Below, in pieces: positions 32,093 through 41,899 of a DNA stretch of 64,000 bases. The DNA comes from Mesorhizobium sp. 1M-11 (lineage in GTDB: Bacteria > Pseudomonadota > Alphaproteobacteria > Rhizobiales > Rhizobiaceae): positions 62,001 to 126,000 of the forward strand of contig NZ_LJSD01000001.1 in NCBI RefSeq assembly GCF_001303895.1. Direction: 5' to 3'. The notes under the pieces were generated by a model. The model was not told where the DNA came from. It worked only from the letters and a program-made list of their open reading frames with translations, and made no database searches. How positions within the stretch are numbered: the stretch's first letter is position 1; every line of letters begins with the position of its first letter. The translations under genes were made by a program, and so were the position numbers.

Positions 32093-35082
32093 GCCCGCGC
32101 CGTAACGAGACAGGCGGTCAGATCGATCGGCTGAAGACCATCCGCTTCACCTTCGACGGCGTGCCTTACACCGGACATCCCGGCGACACGCTGGCCTCGG
32201 CACTGCTTGCCAGCGGCGTCACGCTGATGGGACGCTCCTTCAAATATCACCGGCCGCGCGGCGTTTTGAGCGCCGGTGTGGAAGAGCCGAACGCGCTGGT
32301 CACGATCCTGCGCGGCACCGCGCGCGAGCCGAACATTCCGGCAACAGCCATCGAGATTTATGACGGCTTGCGGGTCGAGAGCCAGAACCGTTTCCCATCG
32401 CTGAACTGGGATGTCGGTGCGGTCAACCAGCTCGCGAGCAAGGTGATCGGCGCTGGTTTCTACTACAAGACCTTCATGGGACCGGTGGTCGGCCCTCTCA
32501 AAGGCACCCGCTTCTGGATGTTCTGCGAGCATTTCATCCGTCGTGCCGCCGGCCTCGGTCACGCCGGCACGGTAGCCGACGATGCCCGCTACGAGCGCAT
32601 GAATGCCTTCTGCGACGTGCTGGTGGTCGGTTCCGGCCCTGCGGGGCTTATGGCCGCCAAAACAGCCGCCGATAGTGGCGCGCGCGTTATCCTGGCGGAA
32701 CTTGACCCACGTTTTGGCGGTTCCGCTAACTGGTCCGGCGAGACCATCGACGGTGCACGAGCAGCAGACTGGGCAAGCGAAATCGTCAACGGCCTCAAGG
32801 GCCGCAACAATGTCCGCCTGCTGTCCCGCACCTCGGTCTGGGGCTATTACGACGGAAACACGCTGGCTGCCCTGGAGCGCGTTTCGGACCATAAGGAAAC
32901 CGCGGCACGCGGCGAACCGCGCCATCGCCACTGGACCATTCGCGCTGGTTCGGTCGTGCTTGCCACCGGCGCTTTGGAACGGCCTCTCGTTTTCCCTGGC
33001 AACGATCGCCCCGGCGTGATGCTGGCCAGCGCCGCGCAGCGCTACACCAACCAGTTCGGTGTGCTTCCCGGTGAGAAGATCACACTCTTCACCAACAACG
33101 ACACCGCATACCAGGCAGCCGCTAGCCTCAAGAAGGCCGGCGCCAATGTTGCGACGATCGTCGATGTCCGCACCGACATTTCCGACCAGGCGCGTGCGCT
33201 CGCCGCGTCAGCCGGCGCGGAACTGATTGCAGGTCATGCAGTATCTGCGACGGACGGCGGCAAAACACTGAGCGGTATCAGGATCCAGCGGCTGGACCGC
33301 GTAAGCGGAACGCTGACCGGCGAACAGCGCGGCATCCAGACTGATTGCCTGCTGATGTCCGGCGGATGGTCGCCGGTGTTGCATCTGGCCAGCCAGGCTG
33401 GCGCGAAACCCGAATGGGACGAGAAGCTGCAGGCCTTTCTGCCGCCGCAGCCGACGCAGAATTGGAGCGGCGCCGGCGCCTTCACCGGACACCTCGCGAC
33501 CGCCGATGCGATCGTCGAAGGCCACGCTGCAGGGCTTGCCGCAGCAGGAGGCAAGCCACGCGTCGTCGAGCAACCGGCAATCGAGCCGACCTTTGTCAAT
33601 CCCGAACCGGCGCCGGTGTTCGAGATCAAGGCGGATGGCAAGAGTTTCGTCGACTTCCAGCACGACGTCACCGCGGATGACGTGCGCCTGGCCCATCGCG
33701 AAGGTTTCATCTCGGTCGAGCACCTGAAGCGTTACACCACGCTCGGCATGGCGACAGACCAGGGCAAGAGCTCGAATGTTCCGGGCTTGGCCATAATGGC
33801 CGAAGCGCTCGGCAAACCCATCCCGGAAGTCGGCACAACGCGTTTCCGCCCGCCCTATACGGCCGTTTCCATCGGTTCGCTGGCGGCAGAACGGTTTGGC
33901 GATCTCAAGCCCGAGCGATTGACGCCGATGCACGACTGGCACCTTGCCCGGGGTGCCACGATGTATTCCGCCGGCCTTTGGTTCCGGCCTATGATCTACG
34001 GCCATGCCGGCGAAACGGTCGAACAGGCCTATGTGCGCGAAGCCAAGGCCGTGCGCGAGACGGCCGGCATCGTCGATGTCTCAACGCTCGGCAAGATCGC
34101 GGTTCAAGGCCCGGATGCAGCAGAATTGCTCGATCGGGTCTATACGAACATCTTCTCGAGCCTGCCTGTCGGCAAGGCGCGTTACGGGCTGATGCTGCGC
34201 GAGGATGGCGTCGCGTTCGACGATGGCACCACCTGGCGTCTCGGCCAGGACGATTTCCTGATGACAACCACCACGGCCAATGCTGGCAAGGTGATGCAGC
34301 ATCTGGAATACTTCCTCGATGTGATCTGGCCGGAATTGAGGGTAACCGTCACCTCCGTCACCGATGAATGGGCGGGCGCCGCGATCGGCGGGCCGAAGGC
34401 ACGGGAAATCCTCGCCGCCTGCGTCAAGGGCACTGCGGTGGACAATGCCGCTTTGCCTTTCATGGGCATCGTCCACGGCGAAATCGCCGGCGTTCCGGTG
34501 ATGATCTGTCGCCTGTCCTTCTCCGGAGAGATGGCCTTCGAGGTCTACTGCGGCGCCGGCTACGGCACCCATGTCTGGGAAGCGTTGATCGAAGCAGGCA
34601 AACCGTTCGACCTCGTGCCCTACGGGTTGGAAGCACTCGGCACGCTGCGCATCGAGAAGGGCCACGTCACCGGCGCCGAGATCGATGGCCGCACCACTGC
34701 GCGCGACCTGCACCTCGACTGGATGCTATCGAAGAAAAAGCCCTTCATCGGTTCGGCCATGATGGACCGCGAAGGTCTGATCGGCGCCGACCGGCTGCAA
34801 CTCGTCGGCATCGTCGCTCTCGACAACCGGCCCCTCAACGGTGGCGCGCACATCGTCGAGGAACTCGACGAGGAAAACCCGCACGGATCGATCGGTCACA
34901 TCACGGCCTGTTGCTATGCGCCGGCGCTCGGCAAATATATCGCTCTGGCGCTCGTTCAGGGCGGCAAGAGCCGCCATGGCACGCGCGCCCATATGTCCGA
35001 CCCGCTACGCAAGCGCTTCGGTCCTGTCGAGATCGTCAGCCACCACTTCTTCGACCCGGAAGGGAGCCGCATGCATGGTTGA
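32089..35082 (+). CDS. soxA: sarcosine oxidase alpha subunit
   Basis: A 997-residue subunit of the usual length: a Fer2-like N-terminal domain without cluster cysteines (IRFTFDGVPYTGHPGDTLAS), a NAD-binding domain (VLVVGSGPAGLMAAKTAA near 180), a second nucleotide-binding region, and GcvT with C-terminal GcvT_C (THF site) in 590-995. It binds NAD and THF and receives formaldehyde from the beta subunit. Overlaps soxD by 4 and soxG by 8 bases. Confidence 0.93.
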   Translation: MSPRRNETGGQIDRLKTIRFTFDGVPYTGHPGDTLASALLASGVTLMGRSFKYHRPRGVLSAGVEEPNALVTILRGTAREPNIPATAIEIYDGLRVESQNRFPSLNWDVGAVNQLASKVIGAGFYYKTFMGPVVGPLKGTRFWMFCEHFIRRAAGLGHAGTVADDARYERMNAFCDVLVVGSGPAGLMAAKTAADSGARVILAELDPRFGGSANWSGETIDGARAADWASEIVNGLKGRNNVRLLSRTSVWGYYDGNTLAALERVSDHKETAARGEPRHRHWTIRAGSVVLATGALERPLVFPGNDRPGVMLASAAQRYTNQFGVLPGEKITLFTNNDTAYQAAASLKKAGANVATIVDVRTDISDQARALAASAGAELIAGHAVSATDGGKTLSGIRIQRLDRVSGTLTGEQRGIQTDCLLMSGGWSPVLHLASQAGAKPEWDEKLQAFLPPQPTQNWSGAGAFTGHLATADAIVEGHAAGLAAAGGKPRVVEQPAIEPTFVNPEPAPVFEIKADGKSFVDFQHDVTADDVRLAHREGFISVEHLKRYTTLGMATDQGKSSNVPGLAIMAEALGKPIPEVGTTRFRPPYTAVSIGSLAAERFGDLKPERLTPMHDWHLARGATMYSAGLWFRPMIYGHAGETVEQAYVREAKAVRETAGIVDVSTLGKIAVQGPDAAELLDRVYTNIFSSLPVGKARYGLMLREDGVAFDDGTTWRLGQDDFLMTTTTANAGKVMQHLEYFLDVIWPELRVTVTSVTDEWAGAAIGGPKAREILAACVKGTAVDNAALPFMGIVHGEIAGVPVMICRLSFSGEMAFEVYCGAGYGTHVWEALIEAGKPFDLVPYGLEALGTLRIEKGHVTGAEIDGRTTARDLHLDWMLSKKKPFIGSAMMDREGLIGADRLQLVGIVALDNRPLNGGAHIVEELDEENPHGSIGHITACCYAPALGKYIALALVQGGKSRHGTRAHMSDPLRKRFGPVEIVSHHFFDPEGSRMHG

Positions 35083-35662
35083 GCGCCTTTCGCCGCTTGA
35101 GTCCGTCTATCGTGTCGGCTCGCACGGCCGCTTCGAAGACGGCGTTGGTGTGATCCTGTCCGAGACACGCCCGGGTTCAATCACCCAGGTTGCGGCCTGG
35201 CCGGGTGAGGAAGCGCGTGCAATCGCTGCCATCCGCAAGGTATCCGGCCTTGCCTTGCCGGATGGCGCCGGTGGCGGTGTCGTTGACGGCGACAAGGCAG
35301 CCTTCGGCTTCGCCCCGGGCAAATTCACGGTCGTCGACGAGGCAGAAGGCCTCGCGGTAGCACTCACCAAGGCGATCACGCCGGCGATTGGCACAATGAC
35401 GGACCTGTCACACGGCCGCACGGCCATCCGCATCGAAGGGCCGGAGGCTGAATGGGTCCTGGCGAAATTCTTCGCAGTCGACTTTGCCCTGCCCGCCTTC
35501 CCTGTCGGTGCCGCGCGCTCGACCACGCATCACGACGTTTTCGCTCAGATCCAGAGAACAGGCGGCGACCGTTTCGACATCTATGTCTTCCGCTCCTTTG
35601 CCCGCTCCTTCTGGAAGGCACTCGGTCACGCGGCGGAAGAAGTCGGATACGAAGTCGCCTGA
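35075..35662 (+). CDS. soxG: sarcosine oxidase gamma subunit
   Basis: A 195-residue subunit with GcvT-related fold (GRTAIRIEGPEAEWVLAKFF). Start at ATG 35075, inside the end of soxA, so translation is coupled. Last sox gene; a RidA protein follows 22 bases later and is probably co-transcribed. Confidence 0.92.
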   Translation: MVERLSPLESVYRVGSHGRFEDGVGVILSETRPGSITQVAAWPGEEARAIAAIRKVSGLALPDGAGGGVVDGDKAAFGFAPGKFTVVDEAEGLAVALTKAITPAIGTMTDLSHGRTAIRIEGPEAEWVLAKFFAVDFALPAFPVGAARSTTHHDVFAQIQRTGGDRFDIYVFRSFARSFWKALGHAAEEVGYEVA

Positions 35663-35684
35663 AATCGAGTCGAGAGGTCGCGTC

Positions 35685-36071
35685 ATGGAATTCATCAATT
35701 CACCGGCGGCCAAGGCAGCGAAGCTCCCTTTCAGCCAGGCGGTGCGCGTCGGCAATATTCTCTATCTGTCGGGCGCGCTCGGCAATGTACCAGGCAAGCT
35801 GGAACTGGTATCGGGTGGCATCGAAGCCGAAACGCGCCAGACGATGGAAAACATCGGCTCGGTTCTGAGGGAAAACGGGCTTGGCTTCGCCGATATCTTT
35901 AAATGCACGGTCATGCTGGCCGACATGTCGAAATGGGGCGATTTCAACCGGATCTATCTCGAATATTTCGATCCGGACCGGTTGCCGGCGCGTTCTGCAT
36001 TCGGTGCAAACGGCCTTGCGCTCGGTGCGCAACTCGAGCTCGAATGCATGGCCTACATGCCGGCACGTTAG
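35685..36071 (+). CDS. RidA-family deaminase
   Basis: A 128-residue YjgF/YER057c/UK114 protein. Recognisable: ILYLSGALG, FADIFKCTVMLADM and the conserved Arg in LPARSAFG, with a Glu in ELECMAYMP. RidA proteins hydrolyse reactive enamine/imine intermediates. Sitting at the end of soxBDAG it may protect against imines released by amine oxidation. A second RidA is at 52771-53154. Confidence 0.9.
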   Translation: MEFINSPAAKAAKLPFSQAVRVGNILYLSGALGNVPGKLELVSGGIEAETRQTMENIGSVLRENGLGFADIFKCTVMLADMSKWGDFNRIYLEYFDPDRLPARSAFGANGLALGAQLELECMAYMPAR

Positions 36072-36225
36072 ACAGCGCCCTGCCCGTGCGCCTGGAACTG
36101 GCCTTACGAAGAGCTCATCCTGCCGCTAGAGGCGAACCGGCGGCGGCTCGATAGTTGACTGAAAGAATCGACGGTTTCGGCCGCCGCCGATTGATCGAAA
36201 AGGCCGGTGCTCGATTTCGTTCACC

Positions 36226-37668
36226 ATGGACGCACAGACTTCCGCGACCGCAACCGGTCGCGTCGATTCACCGGACGGCGTTTCGCTGCTCATTCCGGTC
36301 ACCGTTGCTTGCGGTGTCTTCATGACCAGCCTCGACCAGAATGTGGTCGTCACCGCCCTTCCCGGCATAGGCGAAACACTCGCCCGCCCGCCAAGCCAGC
36401 TCGGCCTGCTGGTCACCGCCTACGTGGCGAGCCTCATCATCATGATGCCCCTGGGCGGCTGGGCTGCGGATCGCTTCGGCCTGCGCAACGCCTACTGCTT
36501 CGCGCTGATCGTGTTCGGCATCGCATCGGCGCTGTGCGGCATCGCCAATGACATGTGGACGCTCGTCGGCGCCCGCGCCCTGCAGGGGTTTGGCGGCGCC
36601 TTGATGGGCACGCTGGGCCAGATCGTCGTGCTGCAGAGCTTTCCGCGCAATCGCACGCTGAAGATCAACATGTATATCTCGCTGGCCGGCCAGTCGGGGC
36701 CTCTGGTTGGCCCGCTCGTCGGCGGCGCGCTTACGACCTACATTTCCTGGCGCTGGATCTTCTTCATCAACGTGCCCCTGGCACTGGCTGCGCTTCTGCT
36801 TGCGGCGGCCCTGTTTCCGACAGCCAGGAAATCACTTCGTACTCCATTCGACTTTCCAGGCTTCGCTCTTGTCGGCGTCGGCATGGTGCTTCTGGTGCTC
36901 GGCATGGATTCACTCGCCGCCAAAGACATGGCGGGCAGCCTGATCGCCGCGCAGGTCGCGATCGCTGTCGCCCTGCTTGGCTTCGCCGTCTTTTACCTGC
37001 TGCGAGCGCGCAATCCTGTCCTGGATCTCAGGCTTTTGCGCATTCGCACCTTCCGCGTCGCTTTCCTGACCGGCGGCGGCCTAGACACGATCGGCCTGAG
37101 CTCGGTCGTCTTCATCTTGCCGCTGATGTTCCAGCTCGGCTTCGGCATGAGCGCTGTCCACGCCGGATCGCTGACGTTCATGGCAGCAGTCGGTTCGCTG
37201 CTCACCCGGTTTATGATGCCCGCCATGCTGAAGCGCTATGGCTTCCGCCGCGTGCTGGTCACCAACACCCCGATCGTCGCCGCTCTTGTCGCCGGTTTTG
37301 CCCTCATCCAGGCGACAACCCCGGTGTGGATCGTGCTGACCTACATCTTCATGTTCGGGGTATTCCGTTCGGTGCAATGGGCCTCGACCGGCAACCTTGC
37401 CTATGCCGATATCGAACCTGAACAACTCGCCCGTTTCAGCGCGCTCTATTACATCCTGTGGCAGCTTGCGGTCGCCATCGGCGTCGGCATCGCCGCCGCG
37501 GTTCTGTCGTTGCTGGCGGGTGCGGGAGGACATGCTTCTGTTGCGGATTTCCGCGTTCTGTTCGTGATCGAAGCCTTGATCACGCTCTGCGCACTGCTCG
37601 CCTATCGCCGGCTGACGCCGCAGGACGGCCAGAATGTCAGTGGGAATGCGGTAGCGAGTAGCGAGTAG
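36226..37668 (+). CDS. MFS drug/solute exporter (DHA2-like)
   Basis: A 480-residue transporter with about 14 helices. Motif A-like GGWAADRFGLRNAY follows TM2, and the N-terminal VTALPGIGETL block is typical of EmrB/QacA-type proteins. Substrate unknown. The stop codon lies inside a tandem heptamer repeat (37651-37678). Confidence 0.87.
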   Translation: MDAQTSATATGRVDSPDGVSLLIPVTVACGVFMTSLDQNVVVTALPGIGETLARPPSQLGLLVTAYVASLIIMMPLGGWAADRFGLRNAYCFALIVFGIASALCGIANDMWTLVGARALQGFGGALMGTLGQIVVLQSFPRNRTLKINMYISLAGQSGPLVGPLVGGALTTYISWRWIFFINVPLALAALLLAAALFPTARKSLRTPFDFPGFALVGVGMVLLVLGMDSLAAKDMAGSLIAAQVAIAVALLGFAVFYLLRARNPVLDLRLLRIRTFRVAFLTGGGLDTIGLSSVVFILPLMFQLGFGMSAVHAGSLTFMAAVGSLLTRFMMPAMLKRYGFRRVLVTNTPIVAALVAGFALIQATTPVWIVLTYIFMFGVFRSVQWASTGNLAYADIEPEQLARFSALYYILWQLAVAIGVGIAAAVLSLLAGAGGHASVADFRVLFVIEALITLCALLAYRRLTPQDGQNVSGNAVASSE

Positions 37669-37678
37669 CGAGTAGCGA
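37651..37678 (+). repeat. tandem 7-bp repeat across an MFS stop codon
   Basis: Four perfect copies of GTAGCGA. The stop codon (37666-37668) lies within the array, so gain or loss of a copy changes the last residues and shifts the frame. Confidence 0.9.
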
Positions 37679-37736
37679 CGATCTTACCTCGACAGGTCTC
37701 TCAACCCTATTTGCTATTCCCTATTCCCTGCTCACT

Positions 37737-38447
37737 TCACCCAACAAACCTCACCCACTCCTCCAGCGGCGCACGGTCGGTACGGAAAGCGCTTTCCGGC
37801 TTTGACGTGTCTTCATGCCCAAGCGCCATGCCGCACACGACGATCTCTTCCTCGGAAATATCGAGTACAGGGCGGATCTGCCGGTGATAGGGAGCGAAAG
37901 CCGCCTGCGGGCAGGTGTGCAACCCTCTCGCCCGCGCGGCGATCATGATATTTTCCAGGAACATGCCATAGTCGATCCACGAGCCCTGGTTCAGCCGGCG
38001 GTCGATGGTGAAGATCATACCGACGGGCGCGTCGAAGAAGATGAAGTTGCGGTCGTGCTGTGCACGCATCTTGTCGACTTCGCGCCGGCCGATTCCCAGC
38101 GCACCGTAGAGGCCGAAACCGTTAGCACGACGGCGTGTGAGATAGGGCTCGAAGAACTGGTCGGGATAATAGCGGTACTCATCCCATTCCGCCTTTTCGG
38201 CGCGGATGCCGGAATTCAGGATGGCATCGCTCAGCTTCTGCTTCACTTCGCCTTTCGCAACATACACTTTCCACGGCTGCATGTTCGTGCCGGACGGTGC
38301 GCGCGAGGCGACATTCAGGATGTCGCGGATCGTCGCATCGTCGACCGGATCGGGCAGGAAGGCGCGAACGGATCGGCGCGAGATGATCGCTTCGTCCACG
38401 ATCGTCGCTTCGTCCAACTTCGGGGTGCTGCTTTCAGGTGCCAGCAT
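37737..38447 (-). CDS. nitroreductase-family flavoprotein
   Basis: A 236-residue FMN-dependent nitroreductase. Visible: SRRSVRAFLPDPV (FMN phosphate Arg/Ser block), APSGTNMQPWKVYV and LGHEDTSKPES near the end. It most resembles NfnB/NfsB-like enzymes; substrate unknown. ATG 38447 has a GAAGAG RBS 8 bases before; the longer upstream start (38534) is not supported. It is divergent from the XRE-cupin regulator at 38629. Confidence 0.85.
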   Translation of the reverse strand: MLAPESSTPKLDEATIVDEAIISRRSVRAFLPDPVDDATIRDILNVASRAPSGTNMQPWKVYVAKGEVKQKLSDAILNSGIRAEKAEWDEYRYYPDQFFEPYLTRRRANGFGLYGALGIGRREVDKMRAQHDRNFIFFDAPVGMIFTIDRRLNQGSWIDYGMFLENIMIAARARGLHTCPQAAFAPYHRQIRPVLDISEEEIVVCGMALGHEDTSKPESAFRTDRAPLEEWVRFVG

Positions 38448-38628
38448 GGCAATCTCTTCAACGCAGGATTTCAATGGGCACGTCCCCCAACGCGCGGTCG
38501 CGGTGCCTTTGCATGAAGCACCAAAATACCGCAAGCAATTTTGTCTGGACCATTAGATCGCGCTTGATCTTTTCACGCACTTGGCGTCTCATGAAATTAT
38601 AGCTGATTTTTTCACGAACGGTCGAACA

Positions 38629-39216
38629 GTGACATCACCTGCTGCCCAACCGGACGCGCAGACCGGCGAACGTTTTCTCGCCGCAGACATTCGCGCGCTA
38701 CGCAAGACGCGGGGCCTGACCCTGGCCGAAATCGCCCTGAAACTCGGCCGCTCGGTCGGCTGGGTCAGCCAGGTCGAACGTGGCCTTTCCGTGCCGTCGC
38801 TTGGCGATCTTCGCGCCATGGCGGACTTGTTCGACGTGCCACTCAGCCTGTTCTTCAGCCATGACGTGCCGGAAGAAAACGAGCGGGGGGTGGTGGTGCG
38901 CGGCGGTCGGCGACGGTCGCTGGGTACCAGCGAATCGGGACTGGTGGAAGAGCTGTTGTCACCTGACCTCGGCGGCAGTTTCGAGATGTTGCGCTCGGAA
39001 TTCGCGCCGGGTGCGGAATTGAAGAAGGCCGCGACAAGGCCAACCGAAGAAGCCGGCTACGTCACGTCCGGCACTTTCGAGATCGAGATTGATGGGGCCT
39101 GGCACACACTTGGCGAAGGCGACAGCTTTCGCTTTGCCGGCAAGCCGTTCCGCTGGAGGAACCCGGGAACGGTGCCCGCAGTGGTGATCTGGGTGGTCTC
39201 GCCACCGGTCTACTAG
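38629..39216 (+). CDS. XRE-cupin transcriptional regulator
   Basis: A 195-residue regulator: HTH_3 (residues 15-70, IRALRKTRGLTLAEIALKLG, then SVGWVSQVERG) followed by a C-terminal cupin barrel that should bind a small effector. Start is uncertain: GTG 38629 is favoured by domain edge, but in-frame TTG 38581 is possible. Divergent from the nitroreductase and 229 bases upstream of the DMGDH-like operon, so it could control either or both. Confidence 0.8.
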   Translation: MTSPAAQPDAQTGERFLAADIRALRKTRGLTLAEIALKLGRSVGWVSQVERGLSVPSLGDLRAMADLFDVPLSLFFSHDVPEENERGVVVRGGRRRSLGTSESGLVEELLSPDLGGSFEMLRSEFAPGAELKKAATRPTEEAGYVTSGTFEIEIDGAWHTLGEGDSFRFAGKPFRWRNPGTVPAVVIWVVSPPVY

Positions 39217-39330
39217 AAACATGATCCTGAACCGAGGTCAGCGAAACAAAAACTGCGGACCCTTCGGACAAGGATCGTGTGGCAAAACAAATAGATAGAG
39301 CGGAATTCCGATCCATCGATCACTTTCCAC

Positions 39331-39429
39331 TCTAGAGCAATTCCAGGAAAAGTGCGTAGCGGTTTTCCGTCCGGAATTGGGTAGAACAAAGGGTTAGAGC
39401 GTTTCCGTAAAAAACGGAAACGCTCCAGG
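39331..39429. repeat. dispersed palindromic intergenic element of the Hyphomicrobiales type
   Basis: About 99 bases with TAGAGCAATTCCAGGAAAAG, GCGGTTTTCCGTCCGGAATT and a perfect terminal inverted repeat (GAGCGTTTCCGT / ACGGAAACGCTC, loop AAAAA). It has the same overall plan as the 12851 and 56589 repeats but a different sequence. It ends 16 bases before the DMGDH-like start codon. Confidence 0.75.
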
Positions 39430-39445
39430 AAATCGGGAGGACAGA

Positions 39446-41899
39446 ATGGCCGGAATTCCGACGACGGCGCGTGTGGTCATCATCGGCGGCGGCGCGGTGG
39501 GCGTATCGGCCCTCTATCATCTCGCCAAGGCGGGCTGGACCGATTGCGTTCTGCTCGAAAAGAACGAACTGACCTCCGGCTCGACCTGGCACGCGGCTGG
39601 CAACGTGCCGACCTTTTCGTCCTCCTGGTCGCTGATGAACATGCAGCGCTATTCGACCGAGCTCTACCGGGGGCTGGCGGCAGAAGTCGACTATCCGATG
39701 AACTACCACGTCACCGGCTCGATCCGGCTGGCGCACAGCCAGGAGCGCATGCAGGAATTCCAGCGCGCCAAGGGCATGGGCCGCTATCAAGGCATGGCGA
39801 TCGAAGTCATCGGCACCGACGAGGTCAAGGCACGCTACCCTTTCATCGAGACACATGAATTGCAGGGCGCACTCTACGACCCGAATGACGGCGACATCGA
39901 CCCGGCCCAGCTCACCCAGGCACTCGCGAAGGGCGCACGCGACAAGGGCGCCAGGATCATTCGCTTCTGCCCGGTTATCGCCGTGCGGCGCGAGCGCAGC
40001 GAATGGGTGGTGGTGACCGAGAAAGGCGAAATCCGCTGCGAATACGTCGTCAACGCCGCCGGCTATCGTGCCGCCGAAGTGGGCAGGATGTTCGGCCGTG
40101 AAGTGCCAATGATGGTGATGAGCCATCAATACATTCTCTTTGACGAAATCCCCGAGCTTGCTGCCTGGTCGAAGGAAGCCGGCCACAAGTTGCCGCTGCT
40201 GCGCGACGTCGATTCCTCCTACTACCTGCGCCAGGAAAAGAACGGCATGAATCTCGGCCCCTATGAGCGCAACTGCCATGCGCACTGGGCCACCTCAGGC
40301 GACCCGATGCCGGCCGACTTCTCGTTCCAGCTCTTCCCGGACGATCTCGAGCGGCTGGAATGGTACCTGAACGATGCCATCGAACGGGTCCCCATTCTCG
40401 GCACCGCCGGCCTTTCCAAGGTCATCAACGGCCCGATCCCTTACGCACCGGACGGCAACCCGCTGCTTGGGCCGATGCCCGGCGTGCCCAACGCTTTTGA
40501 GGCCTGTGTCTTCACATTCGGCATCGCCCAGGCCGGCGGCGCCGGCAAGGTGCTCGCCGAATGGGTGACGGAAGGCCAGACCGAATGGGACATGTGGTCA
40601 TGCGATCCACGCCGCTTCACGGCGTTCGGATCGGCTCAGGACTATGCCGTCGCCAAGGGTATGGAAGTCTATGGCCACGAATACGCCATCCATTTCCCAC
40701 GCCACGCTTGGCCGGCGGCACGCGACCGCAAGCTTTCGCCGCTGCATGAACGCCTGAAGGCCATGGGAGCACAGTTCGGCGCCTATAATGGCTGGGAACG
40801 TGCAACCTGGTACGCCAAGCCGGGCGACGACATTTCGGAGCAATCGACGCAGACCTTCGCCCGCTCAGGGCCGTGGGAGCCACGCATTCGGGAGGAATGC
40901 CTGGCCGTGCGCGATGCCGCCGGCATTCTCGACCTGCCTGGATTCAGCCGTTTCCGCCTGAAAGGTCCCGGCGCCCGCGCGTGGCTCTCCACCCTGACAA
41001 CCGGTGTGGTGCCGAAGCCCGGCCGCATCGGCCTCGGTTATTTCGCCGACGACAAGGGTCGTATCGTCACCGAGATGTCGATCATGGCCTTGGAGGAGGA
41101 CTTCTTTTTCCTGATCACCGCCGCGGTGGCACAGTTGCATGACTTCGAGTGGCTTTCGAAGCAACTCCCCCAGGGCACGGAAATCACGCTGCAGGATATG
41201 ACCGAGAGTTTCTCCTGCCAGATTCTGTCCGGACCGAATTCACGGGCCATACTGACCGATGTGACGGACGCTGATCTGACCTTGCCCTGGCTCTCGCATC
41301 AATCCTGCCAGATTGCCGGCCGCTGGCTGCAATTGGTGCGCGTCTCCTTTGCCGGCGAACTCGGCTGGGAATTGCACACCAAGGTTGAGGATACTGCCGC
41401 CGTCTTCGACGCCGTCTGGACTGCCGGGCAGAAGCACGGCCTGAAACCCTTCGGCATGTTCGCCCTCGACAGCCTGCGTCTCGAAAAAGGTTACCGTGCC
41501 TGGAAGGGCGATCTCTCGACCGACTATACTATTTTGCAGGGTGGGCTGGAACGCTTTGTGAAATGGGACAAACCGGATTTCCGTGGCAAGGCGGCGCTGC
41601 TGAACGAGAAGCAGCAAGGCGTGCAGAAACGGTTTGCGACGCTGGTCGTGCAGGCCCCTGGGGAATGCGACGCGCCCTACATGTCCACACTTTGGCATGA
41701 CGGTACGATCGTTGGCGAAACGACGTCGGGAGGTTGGGGTTACAGGGTGGACAAATCCATTGCGCTCGGCATGGTGCGCGCCGATCTGGCCGTGCCGGGC
41801 ACCGAAATCGAAGTCGAGATTTTCGGCGAACGCTTCAAGGCGACGGTCCAGGAGGACAAACCCTTGTGGGACCCCGAAAATCAAAGGCTGCGCGCATAA
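39446..41899 (+). CDS. FAD-dependent N-demethylating dehydrogenase with GcvT domain (DMGDH-like), copy 2
   Basis: An 817-residue protein: N-terminal DAO (VVIIGGGAVGVSALYHLA), the covalent-FAD block GSTWHAAGN (residues 50-58, standard form), then GcvT and GcvT_C in about 420-815. GGGAGGA RBS before ATG 39446. Expected reaction: oxidative demethylation of dimethylglycine, sarcosine or a related N-methyl amino acid, with transfer of the C1 unit to THF. Its stop overlaps the start of the HAD gene by one base (TAATG). About 45% of the overall layout matches copy 3 at 43771, so they are likely paralogs. Confidence 0.88.
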   Translation: MAGIPTTARVVIIGGGAVGVSALYHLAKAGWTDCVLLEKNELTSGSTWHAAGNVPTFSSSWSLMNMQRYSTELYRGLAAEVDYPMNYHVTGSIRLAHSQERMQEFQRAKGMGRYQGMAIEVIGTDEVKARYPFIETHELQGALYDPNDGDIDPAQLTQALAKGARDKGARIIRFCPVIAVRRERSEWVVVTEKGEIRCEYVVNAAGYRAAEVGRMFGREVPMMVMSHQYILFDEIPELAAWSKEAGHKLPLLRDVDSSYYLRQEKNGMNLGPYERNCHAHWATSGDPMPADFSFQLFPDDLERLEWYLNDAIERVPILGTAGLSKVINGPIPYAPDGNPLLGPMPGVPNAFEACVFTFGIAQAGGAGKVLAEWVTEGQTEWDMWSCDPRRFTAFGSAQDYAVAKGMEVYGHEYAIHFPRHAWPAARDRKLSPLHERLKAMGAQFGAYNGWERATWYAKPGDDISEQSTQTFARSGPWEPRIREECLAVRDAAGILDLPGFSRFRLKGPGARAWLSTLTTGVVPKPGRIGLGYFADDKGRIVTEMSIMALEEDFFFLITAAVAQLHDFEWLSKQLPQGTEITLQDMTESFSCQILSGPNSRAILTDVTDADLTLPWLSHQSCQIAGRWLQLVRVSFAGELGWELHTKVEDTAAVFDAVWTAGQKHGLKPFGMFALDSLRLEKGYRAWKGDLSTDYTILQGGLERFVKWDKPDFRGKAALLNEKQQGVQKRFATLVVQAPGECDAPYMSTLWHDGTIVGETTSGGWGYRVDKSIALGMVRADLAVPGTEIEVEIFGERFKATVQEDKPLWDPENQRLRA

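Noticed and set aside
37651-37678. Possible CRISPR-like array
   Set aside because: Repeat unit is only 7 bases with no spacers; it is a simple tandem repeat.
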